Positions 8,766 through 17,244 are shown, numbered from the stretch's first letter. The stretch is DNA of 64,000 nt from Mucilaginibacter sp. SG564 (GCF_013149275.1 NZ_JABGNA010000010.1:62001-126000); one strand, 5' to 3'. Numbers and translations are program-made. Notes: generated by a model not told the origin, from the letters alone.

Positions 8766-9668
8766 ATGTTTATAACAGAAATACAAACCGATATACAAGC
8801 GATAGAAGAAGACGAAACAATCTACCAGGAAATTAATTTTACTAATCGGGCAAATGCTATCGACTTTCTTGATTTCCATATCATTGACCGGATCGAAGGG
8901 CTGCTACAAAACCTTGAACAAAACGAAGAATTAATTATACTACAACAACGGGCAGAAAAGATAAAATTTGATCTGGAAAAAATAGACAATGACATGTTTA
9001 TTCGGCTCAGAGAAAAGATCAGAACGGGTGTTTACAACGGCGCATCTTTCAAGGAAATGATAGGCCAATATTGTGGATATGATTATGCTAATGACCCGGA
9101 TAAGATCGGTTATGACAGCCTGGATGATTTTATCAACGGACTCTTATCTGACCAGGTCATTCCCGAAGCAACCATGGAGCGCAAGCCGGAAATGGTTTTT
9201 TATCAAAAAACACCCACCAGGATCATATTTGAGTTAGCAGAATTGGCGGTGTTGAGACGGGATGATGTATTTTTCGATCTGGGATCGGGCCTGGGACAGG
9301 TGCCGATACTGGTAAACCTCATCAGCGGAACTCCAACCAAAGGCGTTGAATATGAACCGGCTTATTGTAATTACGCGAATACTTGTGCCTCTCAGCTCAA
9401 TTTATCCAAAGTTGAATTCATCAACACAGATGCCCGGCTGGCAGATTATTCACGAGGTACGGTATTCTTCCTATATACCCCTTTTGAAGGAAGTATCTTA
9501 CAAACCGTAATGGAGATATTGCAAAAAGAATCCCAGGGCCGGACGATCCGGATCTTTACTTATGGCCCTTGTTCAGAAACAGTAGCAAAACAAAATTGGC
9601 TGAGTTGTATAAAGGGCGAAGCGAATGACCCATATCAGCTTTGTGCGTTTAAAAGTTTGTCTTATTGA
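8766..9668 (+). CDS. SAM-dependent class I methyltransferase with Dot1-like core
   Basis: 300 residues from the ATG at 8766; an in-frame TTG at 8730 would overlap the OsmC gene and adds no recognisable sequence. The N-terminal half is helical and acidic. The catalytic core starts near residue 155, with motif I FFDLGSGLGQVP and an acidic end of strand 2 (GVEYEP), followed by NTDARLADY and FLYTPFEG. The DLGSGxG...GVE pattern and the preceding TPTRIIFELAELA helix recall Dot1-type methyltransferases; the substrate in bacteria is unknown. No membrane or export signal. Followed by the LytS/LytTR operon after about 200 bp. Confidence 0.75.
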   Translation: MFITEIQTDIQAIEEDETIYQEINFTNRANAIDFLDFHIIDRIEGLLQNLEQNEELIILQQRAEKIKFDLEKIDNDMFIRLREKIRTGVYNGASFKEMIGQYCGYDYANDPDKIGYDSLDDFINGLLSDQVIPEATMERKPEMVFYQKTPTRIIFELAELAVLRRDDVFFDLGSGLGQVPILVNLISGTPTKGVEYEPAYCNYANTCASQLNLSKVEFINTDARLADYSRGTVFFLYTPFEGSILQTVMEILQKESQGRTIRIFTYGPCSETVAKQNWLSCIKGEANDPYQLCAFKSLSY

Positions 9669-9682
9669 TTCGCGGTGATGAT

Positions 9683-9712
9683 TGTCCGGTTGAAGATGTA
9701 AAATGTCTAACT
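9683..9712 (+). promoter_or_regulatory. Tandem 9-bp repeat, LytTR-type operator (site 1)
   Basis: TGTCCGGTT, then 12 bases, then TGTCTAACT: two imperfect 9-mers at 21-bp spacing. It lies 153 bp before the LytS/LytTR operon. LytTR regulators (AgrA, ComE type) are known to bind 9-bp direct repeats with 12-bp spacers, so autoregulation is likely (inference). Related sites lie at 11668, 14587 and 17215. Confidence 0.6.
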
Positions 9713-9865
9713 CAGCCACAAACAGATCAGCGGCATTCACTTTGGGCTGTAGCTTAGTAATATAAGCGGGTTAATGAAGGGATGGTGTTCGTTAACAAGT
9801 CGGTCAGAATTAAACTTATCTTTGCGCTATGACCATCTGCATCCCCGTATAAGAACTTATTTTAA

Positions 9866-10888
9866 ATGAAAAATTCAAACTTCAAAATATCTCCTGCGAT
9901 CATATGGGTCAGTTCAATCTTTCTGGGTTTATTATCCTCAGTCCCGCAAATTGCCGAACGCCATTTTAACCCGGCAGAAGCTGCTGTAAACTCGGCTATT
10001 ACTGGTTTATTTGCCCTTTTTGTGTGGTACTATAATATCTATACACTACGCGGCAATCCCACCACCTATCGCTCAAACAGAAGCTTTTCTTATTACCGGC
10101 TCATGAGTAGTTTACTGATTGGTATTGGGGTTATGCTGGCTTTGGCTTCCATACAGCAACTCATATTATCGCACATTAATTTTGGGCCGGTAATGCTGAT
10201 GGTTGAAGTGAGGGGTATACTCATTAACCTGGTGTTTTACATGTTCATCCATCTTATGTATCAAAACTACAACAACCAACAGGTTAATATTGAACTGGAA
10301 CGTACTAAGGCCGATAATTTGGGCGCGCAGTATGAATTATTGAAACAGCAAATCAACCCTCATTTCCTGTTCAACAGCTTAAATACCCTGAAGGCCATGG
10401 TTGAAACTAATGATAAAAATTCGGTGGATTTTATTCTGAAACTGTCCAATTTTTATCGCTTTACACTGGAAAGCCGTAAGCTGGATTTGATACATCTATC
10501 AGAAGAACTGGAAATAGTTGAAGCTTATAATTTCTTACTAAAGGCCCGGTTTGAGGATGGCTTTACTTTCACCAATACCATCAGCGAGAAATATTTAGGT
10601 ACGCTTATCCCCCCATTTACTTTACAGCTACTGATAGAAAATTGTATTAAACATAACGTTGTATCGTTAGAGCGCCCGCTGCATATCCAATTTTATGAGG
10701 AGAACGATAGCCTGGTGATGGAAAATCAGATGCAGCCGAAAAGAAATGAGGAATCATCATTAGGTGTGGGGCTAAAAAACATCAGCCTGCGCTATAGTCA
10801 CCTGCTTGACAAAAAGATCGAAATCATTAATGACAATAAAATATTCAAAATAAAACTCCCGGTAATACATGAACATTATCATCATTGA
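9866..10888 (+). CDS. LytS/YehU-type sensor histidine kinase
   Basis: 340 residues. About four membrane helices fill the first 140 residues (for example VSSIFLGLLSSVPQ, AVNSAITGLFALFVW, SSLLIGIGVMLALA). A helical linker leads into the His_kinase domain with the phospho-accepting His in QQINPHFLFNSLN (near 170), and a HATPase-like C-terminal part with LLIENCIKHN and GVGLKNI. No separate large sensor domain is visible, so the membrane part probably senses. The last 20 bp overlap the LytTR response regulator gene, so the pair is translationally coupled. A tandem repeat of LytTR type sits upstream. Confidence 0.93.
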   Translation: MKNSNFKISPAIIWVSSIFLGLLSSVPQIAERHFNPAEAAVNSAITGLFALFVWYYNIYTLRGNPTTYRSNRSFSYYRLMSSLLIGIGVMLALASIQQLILSHINFGPVMLMVEVRGILINLVFYMFIHLMYQNYNNQQVNIELERTKADNLGAQYELLKQQINPHFLFNSLNTLKAMVETNDKNSVDFILKLSNFYRFTLESRKLDLIHLSEELEIVEAYNFLLKARFEDGFTFTNTISEKYLGTLIPPFTLQLLIENCIKHNVVSLERPLHIQFYEENDSLVMENQMQPKRNEESSLGVGLKNISLRYSHLLDKKIEIINDNKIFKIKLPVIHEHYHH

Positions 10889-11630
10889 AGACGAATTAAA
10901 AGCGGCCCGTTCACTCGAAAACATGATAGCCGAAGTTAGGCCGCAGGCAAAAGTAATAGCACAATTGCAAAGCATTGAAAGCTCGGTAAAATATCTGACC
11001 GAGAACAAGCAGCCCGACCTGATATTCATGGACATTCAGCTTTCTGACGGCTTGTGTTTTGAGATTTTCAAATCAGTTAAAATTACCAGTCCCATTATTT
11101 TTTGTACCGCGTTTGATGAGTATTCGCTGGAGGCATTTAAGGCCAATAGTGTAGACTATGTATTGAAACCATTTTCAAAAACCGACATAGCCGATGCTTT
11201 TAAAAAAGTGGATGAGCTCAAGAATTTTTTCCAGCAAAGCATTATGCCCGATTTGGGTAACCTGTTGTCGCAAATTGCTCCGCCTGCCGGTAAGAAGAGT
11301 TTCCTGGTATTTAAGCATAATAAATACACCACGGTATCAACCGATAGCATCGCTTTCTTTTATATCCGTAACGAGGCTACATCCATCATGTGTTTTGATC
11401 AGCAGGAGTATTCCCTGAACCAATCACTCGATCAGGTGATCAGCCTATTATCACCCGTACAATTCTTCAGGCTAAACAGGCAGTATATCGTAAATTTTAA
11501 CGCGATAAAAGAGGTGGAGCATTATTTTATGCGCAAACTATTTGTAAAACTTACCATTCCTACACCCGAGAAATTGCTGATCAATAAAGAGAAAGCGCCT
11601 GTTTTTTTAAACTGGCTTGAGAACAGGTAA
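10869..11630 (+). CDS. LytTR-family response regulator
   Basis: 253 residues. The receiver domain (about 1-120) has the acidic start IIEDE, the phospho-accepting Asp in LIFMDIQLSDG (near 56) and Lys in YVLKPF (near 99). The C-terminal LytTR DNA-binding domain (about 150-250) contains FFYIRNEATSIM, FFRLNRQYIVNFNAI and a YFMRKLFVKL end. It overlaps the kinase gene by 20 bp. Candidate binding sites (9-mer pairs, 21-bp period) precede its own operon, the next gene (DUF1223), ohr and an epoxide hydrolase, suggesting a small local regulon (inference). Confidence 0.94.
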   Translation: MNIIIIEDELKAARSLENMIAEVRPQAKVIAQLQSIESSVKYLTENKQPDLIFMDIQLSDGLCFEIFKSVKITSPIIFCTAFDEYSLEAFKANSVDYVLKPFSKTDIADAFKKVDELKNFFQQSIMPDLGNLLSQIAPPAGKKSFLVFKHNKYTTVSTDSIAFFYIRNEATSIMCFDQQEYSLNQSLDQVISLLSPVQFFRLNRQYIVNFNAIKEVEHYFMRKLFVKLTIPTPEKLLINKEKAPVFLNWLENR

Positions 11631-11667
11631 TCAACACTGGTAGCACCAATATTTTGGCGTTCACAAA

Positions 11668-11697
11668 TGTCCGGTCGGCTGGGGATTATGACTAACT
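11668..11697 (+). promoter_or_regulatory. Tandem 9-bp repeat, LytTR-type operator (site 2)
   Basis: TGTCCGGTC, 12 bases, TGACTAACT; 68 bp before the DUF1223 gene. Its first half matches site 1 at 8 of 9 positions and its second half also at 8 of 9, with the same 21-bp period. Confidence 0.6.
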
Positions 11698-11765
11698 GAG
11701 CCTTTTTGCACTAAATAAGCACCTGTTAGGAGAATACTTTTGAGTAATTAAAAAAATCAGAAGAT

Positions 11766-12575
11766 ATGAAAACTCTTAAAATCTTAGCTCTTTGCGCAGG
11801 TGCGATAGCATCCTTAGTGGTAGCAACCTCATTGATAGATCCAACCACGGCTTCTCCAAAAAAAGATAATCATCCGGCTATCGGAAAAGGATTTGCCTTG
11901 CTGGAACTGTTTACATCCGAGGGCTGCTCCAGCTGTCCGGCAGCGGATGATCTGTTGGCCAAAATTCAAAAGGAATCAAAGGATAAACCTGTTTATGTAC
12001 TGGCTTATCACGTTGACTACTGGAACCGTTTAGGCTGGAAGGATGTGTTCAGCAAGGCCGAATTTTCCAAACGGCAGGTGGCTTACGGCCAATGGCTTAA
12101 CAATCCACAAATTTACACTCCACAAGTTGTGATCAATGGCCAGGCCGAATGTATTGGATCTGACGAACCCACTCTTCGTGATGCTATTTCGGGCGCTTTG
12201 GCGGGCACAGCTTCGGCAAGCGTTACCTTGCAGGTTCAGCAGGATAAAGATAAGCTGGCTGTTAACTACCAGGTAACCGGCGGTTCGGCAACAGACCAGC
12301 TATTGATAGCTTTGGTACAAAAATCGGCCATCAGTAAAGTAGCAGCCGGCGAAAATAGCGGCCGCACCTTAGCCCACGCACAGATAGTTCGCGAATTGCA
12401 AACCGTTAACTTAAATCAAACTAAAGGCACCAGCTATATTAAAGTTCCACAAGGTTATAACCCACAAAACTGGGAGGTAGTTGGTTTTATACAAAACAGC
12501 ACTACCGGCGAAGTTTTGTCTGCCACCCGGGCCAACCCAAACAGCAATAGCAACGTTAAAACTAATATATTATGA
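11766..12575 (+). CDS. DUF1223 secreted thioredoxin-like protein
   Basis: 269 residues with a signal peptide (first about 30 residues). The DUF1223 hallmark LLELFTSEGCSSCPAADDLL is present, with a CSSC redox-like motif in a thioredoxin fold, followed by LAYHVDYWNRLGWKD and a C-terminal beta-rich half. Function of the family is not established; the CxxC suggests a periplasmic thiol role. Preceded by a tandem 9-mer site like that of the LytS/LytTR operon, and its stop overlaps the start of a 59-codon gene (ATGA). Confidence 0.9.
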   Translation: MKTLKILALCAGAIASLVVATSLIDPTTASPKKDNHPAIGKGFALLELFTSEGCSSCPAADDLLAKIQKESKDKPVYVLAYHVDYWNRLGWKDVFSKAEFSKRQVAYGQWLNNPQIYTPQVVINGQAECIGSDEPTLRDAISGALAGTASASVTLQVQQDKDKLAVNYQVTGGSATDQLLIALVQKSAISKVAAGENSGRTLAHAQIVRELQTVNLNQTKGTSYIKVPQGYNPQNWEVVGFIQNSTTGEVLSATRANPNSNSNVKTNIL

Positions 12576-12751
12576 CCAGCAACGGAAAGTATAAACAAAG
12601 CAGATTATTAGTCGGTATTATATCATTATTTTCTATGTCGTTGCTCACGAGGGCGCCATTTGAAAATAACCCGCAAGATTGTGCCATGATTAGCGTTACC
12701 GGAAAGAAGCCTAAAGGCAAAAATCCTACCAGCGAAGATCAGATGCATTGA
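12572..12751 (+). CDS. Small 59-residue protein coupled to DUF1223
   Basis: ATG 12572 overlaps the stop of the DUF1223 gene by four bases (ATGA), a classic coupling arrangement. It encodes 59 residues: a short basic start, one hydrophobic stretch (LLVGIISLFSMSLL), a single Cys and a polar, Lys/Pro-rich tail (TGKKPKGKNP). A hairpin follows 11 bp after the stop. I do not recognise a family. The overlap and the terminator position support it being expressed, but no homology can be claimed. Confidence 0.45.
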   Translation: MTSNGKYKQSRLLVGIISLFSMSLLTRAPFENNPQDCAMISVTGKKPKGKNPTSEDQMH

Positions 12752-12761
12752 TAAATAAACC

Positions 12762-12790
12762 ATACCAGCCTTTCCAAAGAGGGCTGGTAT
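12762..12790 (+). terminator. Hairpin after the DUF1223/small-protein pair
   Basis: ATACCAGCC and GGCTGGTAT form a perfect 9-bp stem around an 11-base loop. The downstream T run is weak (TATCATATAA), so it may be an inefficient terminator. Confidence 0.55.
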
Positions 12791-12824
12791 TATCATATAA
12801 ACGGTACAGTAAAATATCTTATCC

Positions 12825-13250
12825 ATGAAAAAACTACTCTTAATAGCCATAGCATCGTTCCTGGGGATGGGTGCTTATGCCCAAACACAATACGGTTCTG
12901 CACGGGAACTAAAATGCACAGAAGAAGCGGTAACTTTTAGCACGAACATACGATCTGGCTTACACCTATATTCGCCTCATATAGGTTATGCGGATATGCT
13001 TAAGGCCACGCCTAATTTCAGCTCTTCAAACTTTTATACCAGTAAAAACAATATCCCTGAAGTACCCCTACCTGCTAATTTCGAAAAAGCATTTACACCC
13101 GGAGCTTCATCTCCACAAAAAAACATTTTGTTTGTTCAAAAGATGATGCGAGGCTTGTTTCAGATAGACGAAACAGCTATCAAACGCGCTTTTATCACTT
13201 ATGATTACAGCCGATTTTTACCTCCGTCGACACCAGGATCATTACTTTAA
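12825..13250 (+). CDS. Small secreted hypothetical protein
   Basis: 141 residues with a clear signal peptide (MKKLLLIAIASFLGMGAYAQ). The mature part has a single Cys and an Ala/Ser/Pro-rich C-terminus; no domain recognised. It lies between the DUF1223 unit and the metal-dependent hydrolase, 29 bp before the latter, so it may be co-transcribed with it. Confidence 0.6.
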   Translation: MKKLLLIAIASFLGMGAYAQTQYGSARELKCTEEAVTFSTNIRSGLHLYSPHIGYADMLKATPNFSSSNFYTSKNNIPEVPLPANFEKAFTPGASSPQKNILFVQKMMRGLFQIDETAIKRAFITYDYSRFLPPSTPGSLL

Positions 13251-13279
13251 ATTAATTAATATTACATAAAAAAAGCCCT

Positions 13280-13960
13280 ATGAAAATTACGTATTACGGC
13301 CACTCCAGCTTCTCGGTATTTGCAGGTGGCAAACACATTTTATTTGACCCATTTATAACCGGAAATGAATTAGCCAAAGACATCGATATTGATACTATAC
13401 CGGCTGATTACATTTTTGTATCTCATGGTCACTTTGATCATATACAGGATGTAGTGGCTATTGCCAATCGTACGGGTGCCACCGTGGTGGGTATATGGGA
13501 GCTGTACTCCTATTTCGGCAAACAGGGTGTAAAAAATCTGCACCCCTTAAATCCGGGCGGTAAGGTTGTTTTTGATTTTGGTACAGCCAAATCAGTTATA
13601 GCTCAACACTCCAGCAGTTTGCCCGATGGAACTTATGCCGGTGTGGCTTGCGGCTTTGTTTTCAAAACCGAAGAAGGTAATTTTTATTACAGCGGTGATA
13701 CCGGTCTTACTTTAGATATGACGCTGATCCCTAAATGGGCCGAACTCGACTTTGCTGTTTTCCCGATAGGCGATGCATTAACCATGGGCATAGAAGAAGC
13801 CATTGAAGCTGCTCAGTTTGTTAAAACCAATAAAGTATTAGGCGTTCATTATGATACGTTTGGCTTTATTAAGATTGATAAAGCCGGGGCGGTTAAACAA
13901 TTCAAAGCCGCAGGTATAGAGCTGTTCCTGCCAGCCATAGGTGAAACTGTTGATATCTAA
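13280..13960 (+). CDS. UPF0173-type metal-dependent hydrolase
   Basis: 226 residues, the usual length of the family. Metallo-beta-lactamase fold: N-terminal YYGHSSF, metal motif SHGHFDHIQD (HxHxDH), a second-shell His in AQHSS, SGDTG with a metal Asp, and GVHYDTFGFI at the end. The family contains UlaG-like lactonases and proteins of unknown substrate. Cytoplasmic, no signal. A strong bidirectional hairpin follows. Confidence 0.92.
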   Translation: MKITYYGHSSFSVFAGGKHILFDPFITGNELAKDIDIDTIPADYIFVSHGHFDHIQDVVAIANRTGATVVGIWELYSYFGKQGVKNLHPLNPGGKVVFDFGTAKSVIAQHSSSLPDGTYAGVACGFVFKTEEGNFYYSGDTGLTLDMTLIPKWAELDFAVFPIGDALTMGIEEAIEAAQFVKTNKVLGVHYDTFGFIKIDKAGAVKQFKAAGIELFLPAIGETVDI

Positions 13961-13985
13961 AACAGACCCAAAGTTTACCCATAAA

Positions 13986-14018
13986 AAAGCCTGCCCGAAA
14001 TAATCAGGCAGGCTTTCT
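13986..14018. terminator. Bidirectional terminator between convergent genes
   Basis: AAAGCCTGCC pairs with GGCAGGCTTT around an 11-base loop, with A and T runs outside. It separates the UPF0173 gene (plus) from ohr (minus). Confidence 0.9.
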
Positions 14019-14034
14019 ATTGTAGAAAGGGTTA

Positions 14035-14499
14035 TTAAACCAGGTTAATCACCACGTTGATATTACCTTTGGTTAGTTTTGAATACGGACAGGTCTGGTG
14101 AGCAGCTTCGATCAAAGCTTGTGCTACTTCACGATCTAAACCTGGCAAACTTACATTAAGACGGGCTTGTAAGAAGTAGGCTCCTGAAGTAATCCCCAGA
14201 TCTACTTCTGCATCGATTGCCAGTTCTTCAGGAAGGGTTACCCTCATCTTGGCAGCTGCAATACCCATAGCGCCTTCAAAACATGCTGACCAGCCGGCTG
14301 CGAATAATTGCTCTGGATTTGTACCCGGAGCTGATGTACCCGGAGTAGCATGCCTGATATCTAAACGACCATCATTGCTGCGCGAAAAACCTTCGCGGGC
14401 ACCTGTGGTACGCACTTTGGCAGTGTATAATACTTTTTCGATTTTGTTATCGGTAATGTCTTCGATGATTTTGATTGAATCTATTCTATTGGTTTCCAT
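14035..14499 (-). CDS. ohr: Organic hydroperoxide resistance protein
   Basis: 154 residues from the ATG at 14499 (METNRID); a longer frame from 14556 would add an unsupported leader. Ohr landmarks are complete: VLYTAKVRTTGAREG, NPEQLFAAGWSACFEGA with the peroxidatic Cys, and TCPYSKLTKGN with the resolving Cys. The enzyme reduces organic hydroperoxides at the expense of dihydrolipoyl thiols. It has its own terminator in common with the convergent gene. A tandem 9-mer site of LytTR type lies 87 bp upstream; no OhrR gene is nearby, so control may differ from the usual OhrR system. Confidence 0.96.
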   Translation of the reverse strand: METNRIDSIKIIEDITDNKIEKVLYTAKVRTTGAREGFSRSNDGRLDIRHATPGTSAPGTNPEQLFAAGWSACFEGAMGIAAAKMRVTLPEELAIDAEVDLGITSGAYFLQARLNVSLPGLDREVAQALIEAAHQTCPYSKLTKGNINVVINLV

Positions 14500-14586
14500 T
14501 GTTTTATTTTTTAAATTGTTGTTTGTTATTGTTTTGTTGCTCAAATATACCCTCATACCGGGCGCTGTCCTATCAGTAAATACAGC

Positions 14587-14616
14587 AAGTGGACAACCGG
14601 CCCGCTGAATCAGACA
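14587..14616 (-). promoter_or_regulatory. Tandem 9-bp repeat, LytTR-type operator (site 3)
   Basis: On the minus strand TGTCTGATT, 12 bases, TGTCCACTT; 87 bp before the ohr start. Same 21-bp period as sites 1, 2 and 4, each with AAA before the first or second TG. Confidence 0.6.
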
Positions 14617-14641
14617 TTTTGAAGCCTGAATATTTTATGGC

Positions 14642-15700
14642 TTATTTAGTATAACCATCAACCTCGATGATCGCGTCGAAAAAAGCCTTTGGGGCTTCCT
14701 GTGGCAGGTTATGCCCTATGCCACCGGTAATGGTGTGGTGTACATATTTACCGGAGAATTTATTACGGTAAGATGCAGGGTCGGCATGTGGCGCGCCATT
14801 GGCATCGCCTTCAAGGGTGATGGTTGGTACAGCGATAACCGGGCTTTTTGCCAGTTGTTTCTCCAGGTCATCATATTTAGTTTCGCCCTCGGCCAGGCCC
14901 AGTCTCCAGCGGTAATTATGGATCACGATGCTCACATAGTCCGGGTTTTCAAAAGAAGCCGCGCTGCGGTCTAAGGTAGCTTCATCAAAGTTCCATTTTG
15001 GTGATGCGGTTTCCCAGATCAGTTTAGCGAAATCACGACGGTATTTGTCATAACCCTCACGACCACGTTCTGTCGAGAAGTAATATTGATACCACCAGCT
15101 AAACTCGGCTTTTGGAGGCAGTGGGTGTTTACTGGCTTCCAGGTTGGTCATCAGGTAACCACTTACCGAAACCAGGGCTTCGCAACGTTCAGGCCACAAG
15201 GCGGCTATGATACAGGCTGTACGGCCCCCCCAATCGTAACCGGCGAATATGGCTTTTTTGATTTGAAGCGCGTCTATCAATGCAATAATGTCAAGAGCTA
15301 CAGCAGATTGCTGGCCGTTTCTGGGTGTACTGTCTGAAAGGAAACGGGTAGTACCATGACCACGCAAATGCGGAATAATTACCCGGTAACCTGCAGATAC
15401 CAGCAAAGGGGCCACATCAACAAAGCTATTGATATCATATGGCCAGCCATGCAGCAGAACAACCACTTTGCCATTGGCAGGGCCAACTTCCACATAGCCC
15501 ATATTCAGTACGCCGGCTTTAATTTGTTTAACGTTATCAAATGCCTTATTAGCGCTGGGTTTGAATGGTGCTTTACCTGTTGAGTTTGTATTTTCGGGTT
15601 GCGCTTTTGCCGGGCTAAATATGCCGAGTTGAGTAGCTGCGATAGTGATTGCCGCGGTACTTAAAAAGCGGCGGCGGCCATATTGTGTTTCGTTTGACAT
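14642..15700 (-). CDS. Tat-exported alpha/beta-hydrolase (epoxide-hydrolase/haloalkane-dehalogenase-like)
   Basis: 352 residues. A twin-arginine leader (GRRRFLSTAA then hydrophobic then AKAQ) is visible. Catalytic parts: oxyanion motif LLHGWPYDINSF, nucleophile Asp in GYDWGGRTA, and a His in GGIGHNLPQE; a cap domain lies between (KAEFSWWYQYYFSTERG). HGWP plus an Asp nucleophile point to epoxide hydrolases or dehalogenases, which open epoxides or C-halogen bonds by an aspartyl ester. Exported folded, so probably periplasmic and cofactor-free. About 150 bp separate it from the upstream epoxide hydrolase, with a hairpin between. Confidence 0.85.
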   Translation of the reverse strand: MSNETQYGRRRFLSTAAITIAATQLGIFSPAKAQPENTNSTGKAPFKPSANKAFDNVKQIKAGVLNMGYVEVGPANGKVVVLLHGWPYDINSFVDVAPLLVSAGYRVIIPHLRGHGTTRFLSDSTPRNGQQSAVALDIIALIDALQIKKAIFAGYDWGGRTACIIAALWPERCEALVSVSGYLMTNLEASKHPLPPKAEFSWWYQYYFSTERGREGYDKYRRDFAKLIWETASPKWNFDEATLDRSAASFENPDYVSIVIHNYRWRLGLAEGETKYDDLEKQLAKSPVIAVPTITLEGDANGAPHADPASYRNKFSGKYVHHTITGGIGHNLPQEAPKAFFDAIIEVDGYTK

Positions 15701-15784
15701 CTTAATTTCTCCTTTTTATTTAATGGCATTTGCAGCCTGTTTGGTTATGTTTAATATTTGTTGATGGCGTGGTTCGGATAATAA

Positions 15785-15834
15785 TTACCGGTAGTCCGCA
15801 GGTCAATTTTAATACCTTGGCCTGCGGCCGGTAA
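15785..15834. terminator. Long bipartite hairpin between two hydrolase genes
   Basis: TTACCGG and CCGCAGG on the left pair with CCTGCGG and CCGGTAA on the right, giving a 14-bp stem with a 4-base bulge and an 18-base loop. It starts 18 bp after the stop of the minus-strand epoxide hydrolase. It probably ends or attenuates that transcript before the second hydrolase. Confidence 0.55.
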
Positions 15835-15852
15835 CATTATATACTCGATCAG

Positions 15853-17133
15853 TTATTTGCGTAATGATTTGAAAGCTGCACGTAACTCTTCTGCAAAAAG
15901 TTGTGGTTCTTCCCAGGCAGCAAAGTGACCGCCTTTGTTAACCTCGTGGAAATAGATCAACTTGTGATAGCTTTTTTCGGCCCAGCTTTTTGGTGCCTGG
16001 TATATCTCGCCAGGGAAAACAGTTATCGCGGCAGGGATCGAAATATTAACCGCGTTAAAGTTATTGGCATTGTTTTCCCAATATAATTGCGCTCCTGATG
16101 TAGCGGTGTTGGTTAACCAGTATAAGGAAATATCATCCAGCATTTCATCTTTGGTTAATGATTTTTCAGGATCACCACCGCTATAAGTCCAGTCGGCAAA
16201 TTTATCATAGAACCATGAGGCCAAACCCACAGGCGAATCAGACAAACTGTAGCCAATGGTTTGCGGACGGGTAACCATCATAGCTGCGTAGCCACCACCC
16301 CTGGTATACAAATTATTCAATGATTGATAAGCAGCCTTCTCTTTAGCAGAAAGATTGGCTGGTACCGGACTGCCACTGGCCAGTAATTTGGCTACATCGG
16401 CAGGTACAGTAGCAGGCATGTTAACGTGGATACCTAATAAGCCAACCGGTTTTTGAGCCGCCATTTTATCTGCAACTACCGAACCCCAGTCGCCGCCTTG
16501 CGATACATAATTTTTATATCCTAAACGTTTCATCAATACATCCCAGGCACGGGCAATATGATCAGCGTTCCAGCCGGTAGTGGTAGGTTTGCCAGAGAAA
16601 CCATAACCAGGCATAGAAGGGATAATTACATCGAATGAATCTTCTTTGCGACCGCCGTAAGCTTCAGGGTCGGTCAACGGACCAACAACTTTCAGCAATT
16701 CAAAAACAGAACCTGGCCAGCCGTGGGTGATGATTACCGGCAAGGCGTTTGGATTTTTAGAACGTACGTGAATAAAGTGGATGTCCAGACCATCAATATT
16801 AGTTATGAATTGTGGCAGGGCATTCAGCTTGTCTTCGGCTTTGCGCCAATCGTACCCGGTTCCCCAATATTTTACCAGGGCTTGTATTTTGTCCAGTTGA
16901 GCGCCTTGTGAGCGATCGGTAACGGTTTCTTTTTCGGCCCAGCGGGTTGCCTGTACACGCTGACGCAGATCGGCAACTGCTTCATCTGAAATATGAGCAT
17001 GGAAAGGACGGATAGCATCAGACTGCTGAGCGTTGGCAGATGGGCTGGTTTGAGCAAAGCTGATGGTTGCTGTAAACAGAGCAAATGCACCGGCGATAAC
17101 TTTACTGATAAGGATGTGTTTATTCGTTTTCAT
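15853..17133 (-). CDS. Secreted epoxide hydrolase with N-terminal EHN domain
   Basis: 426 residues; signal peptide (about 1-27). An EHN domain (about 42-150: IRPFHAHISDEAVADLRQRV, YDWRKAEDKLNALPQF) precedes an alpha/beta-hydrolase core with THGWPGSVFELL, nucleophile Asp in GGDWGSVVA, PGYGFSGKP and the catalytic His in GGHFAAWEEP. The layout and length match microsomal-type epoxide hydrolases, which convert epoxides to vicinal diols. Export to the periplasm is unusual for the eukaryotic relatives but common in Bacteroidota. A tandem 9-mer site lies 81 bp upstream. Confidence 0.92.
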   Translation of the reverse strand: MKTNKHILISKVIAGAFALFTATISFAQTSPSANAQQSDAIRPFHAHISDEAVADLRQRVQATRWAEKETVTDRSQGAQLDKIQALVKYWGTGYDWRKAEDKLNALPQFITNIDGLDIHFIHVRSKNPNALPVIITHGWPGSVFELLKVVGPLTDPEAYGGRKEDSFDVIIPSMPGYGFSGKPTTTGWNADHIARAWDVLMKRLGYKNYVSQGGDWGSVVADKMAAQKPVGLLGIHVNMPATVPADVAKLLASGSPVPANLSAKEKAAYQSLNNLYTRGGGYAAMMVTRPQTIGYSLSDSPVGLASWFYDKFADWTYSGGDPEKSLTKDEMLDDISLYWLTNTATSGAQLYWENNANNFNAVNISIPAAITVFPGEIYQAPKSWAEKSYHKLIYFHEVNKGGHFAAWEEPQLFAEELRAAFKSLRK

Positions 17134-17214
17134 GATTTAAATTTTTTTGAGTTTTTGTTATTGTGTCCTCAAAAGTATCCTTACCCTACCTCCAACCCAA
17201 TCACTATATATGGC

Positions 17215-17244
17215 AAGTAGACAAAGCCCATCCCGAACTGGTCA
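17215..17244 (-). promoter_or_regulatory. Tandem 9-bp repeat, LytTR-type operator (site 4)
   Basis: On the minus strand TGACCAGTT, 12 bases, TGTCTACTT; 81 bp before the epoxide hydrolase start, almost the same distance as site 3 has from ohr. Confidence 0.6.
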
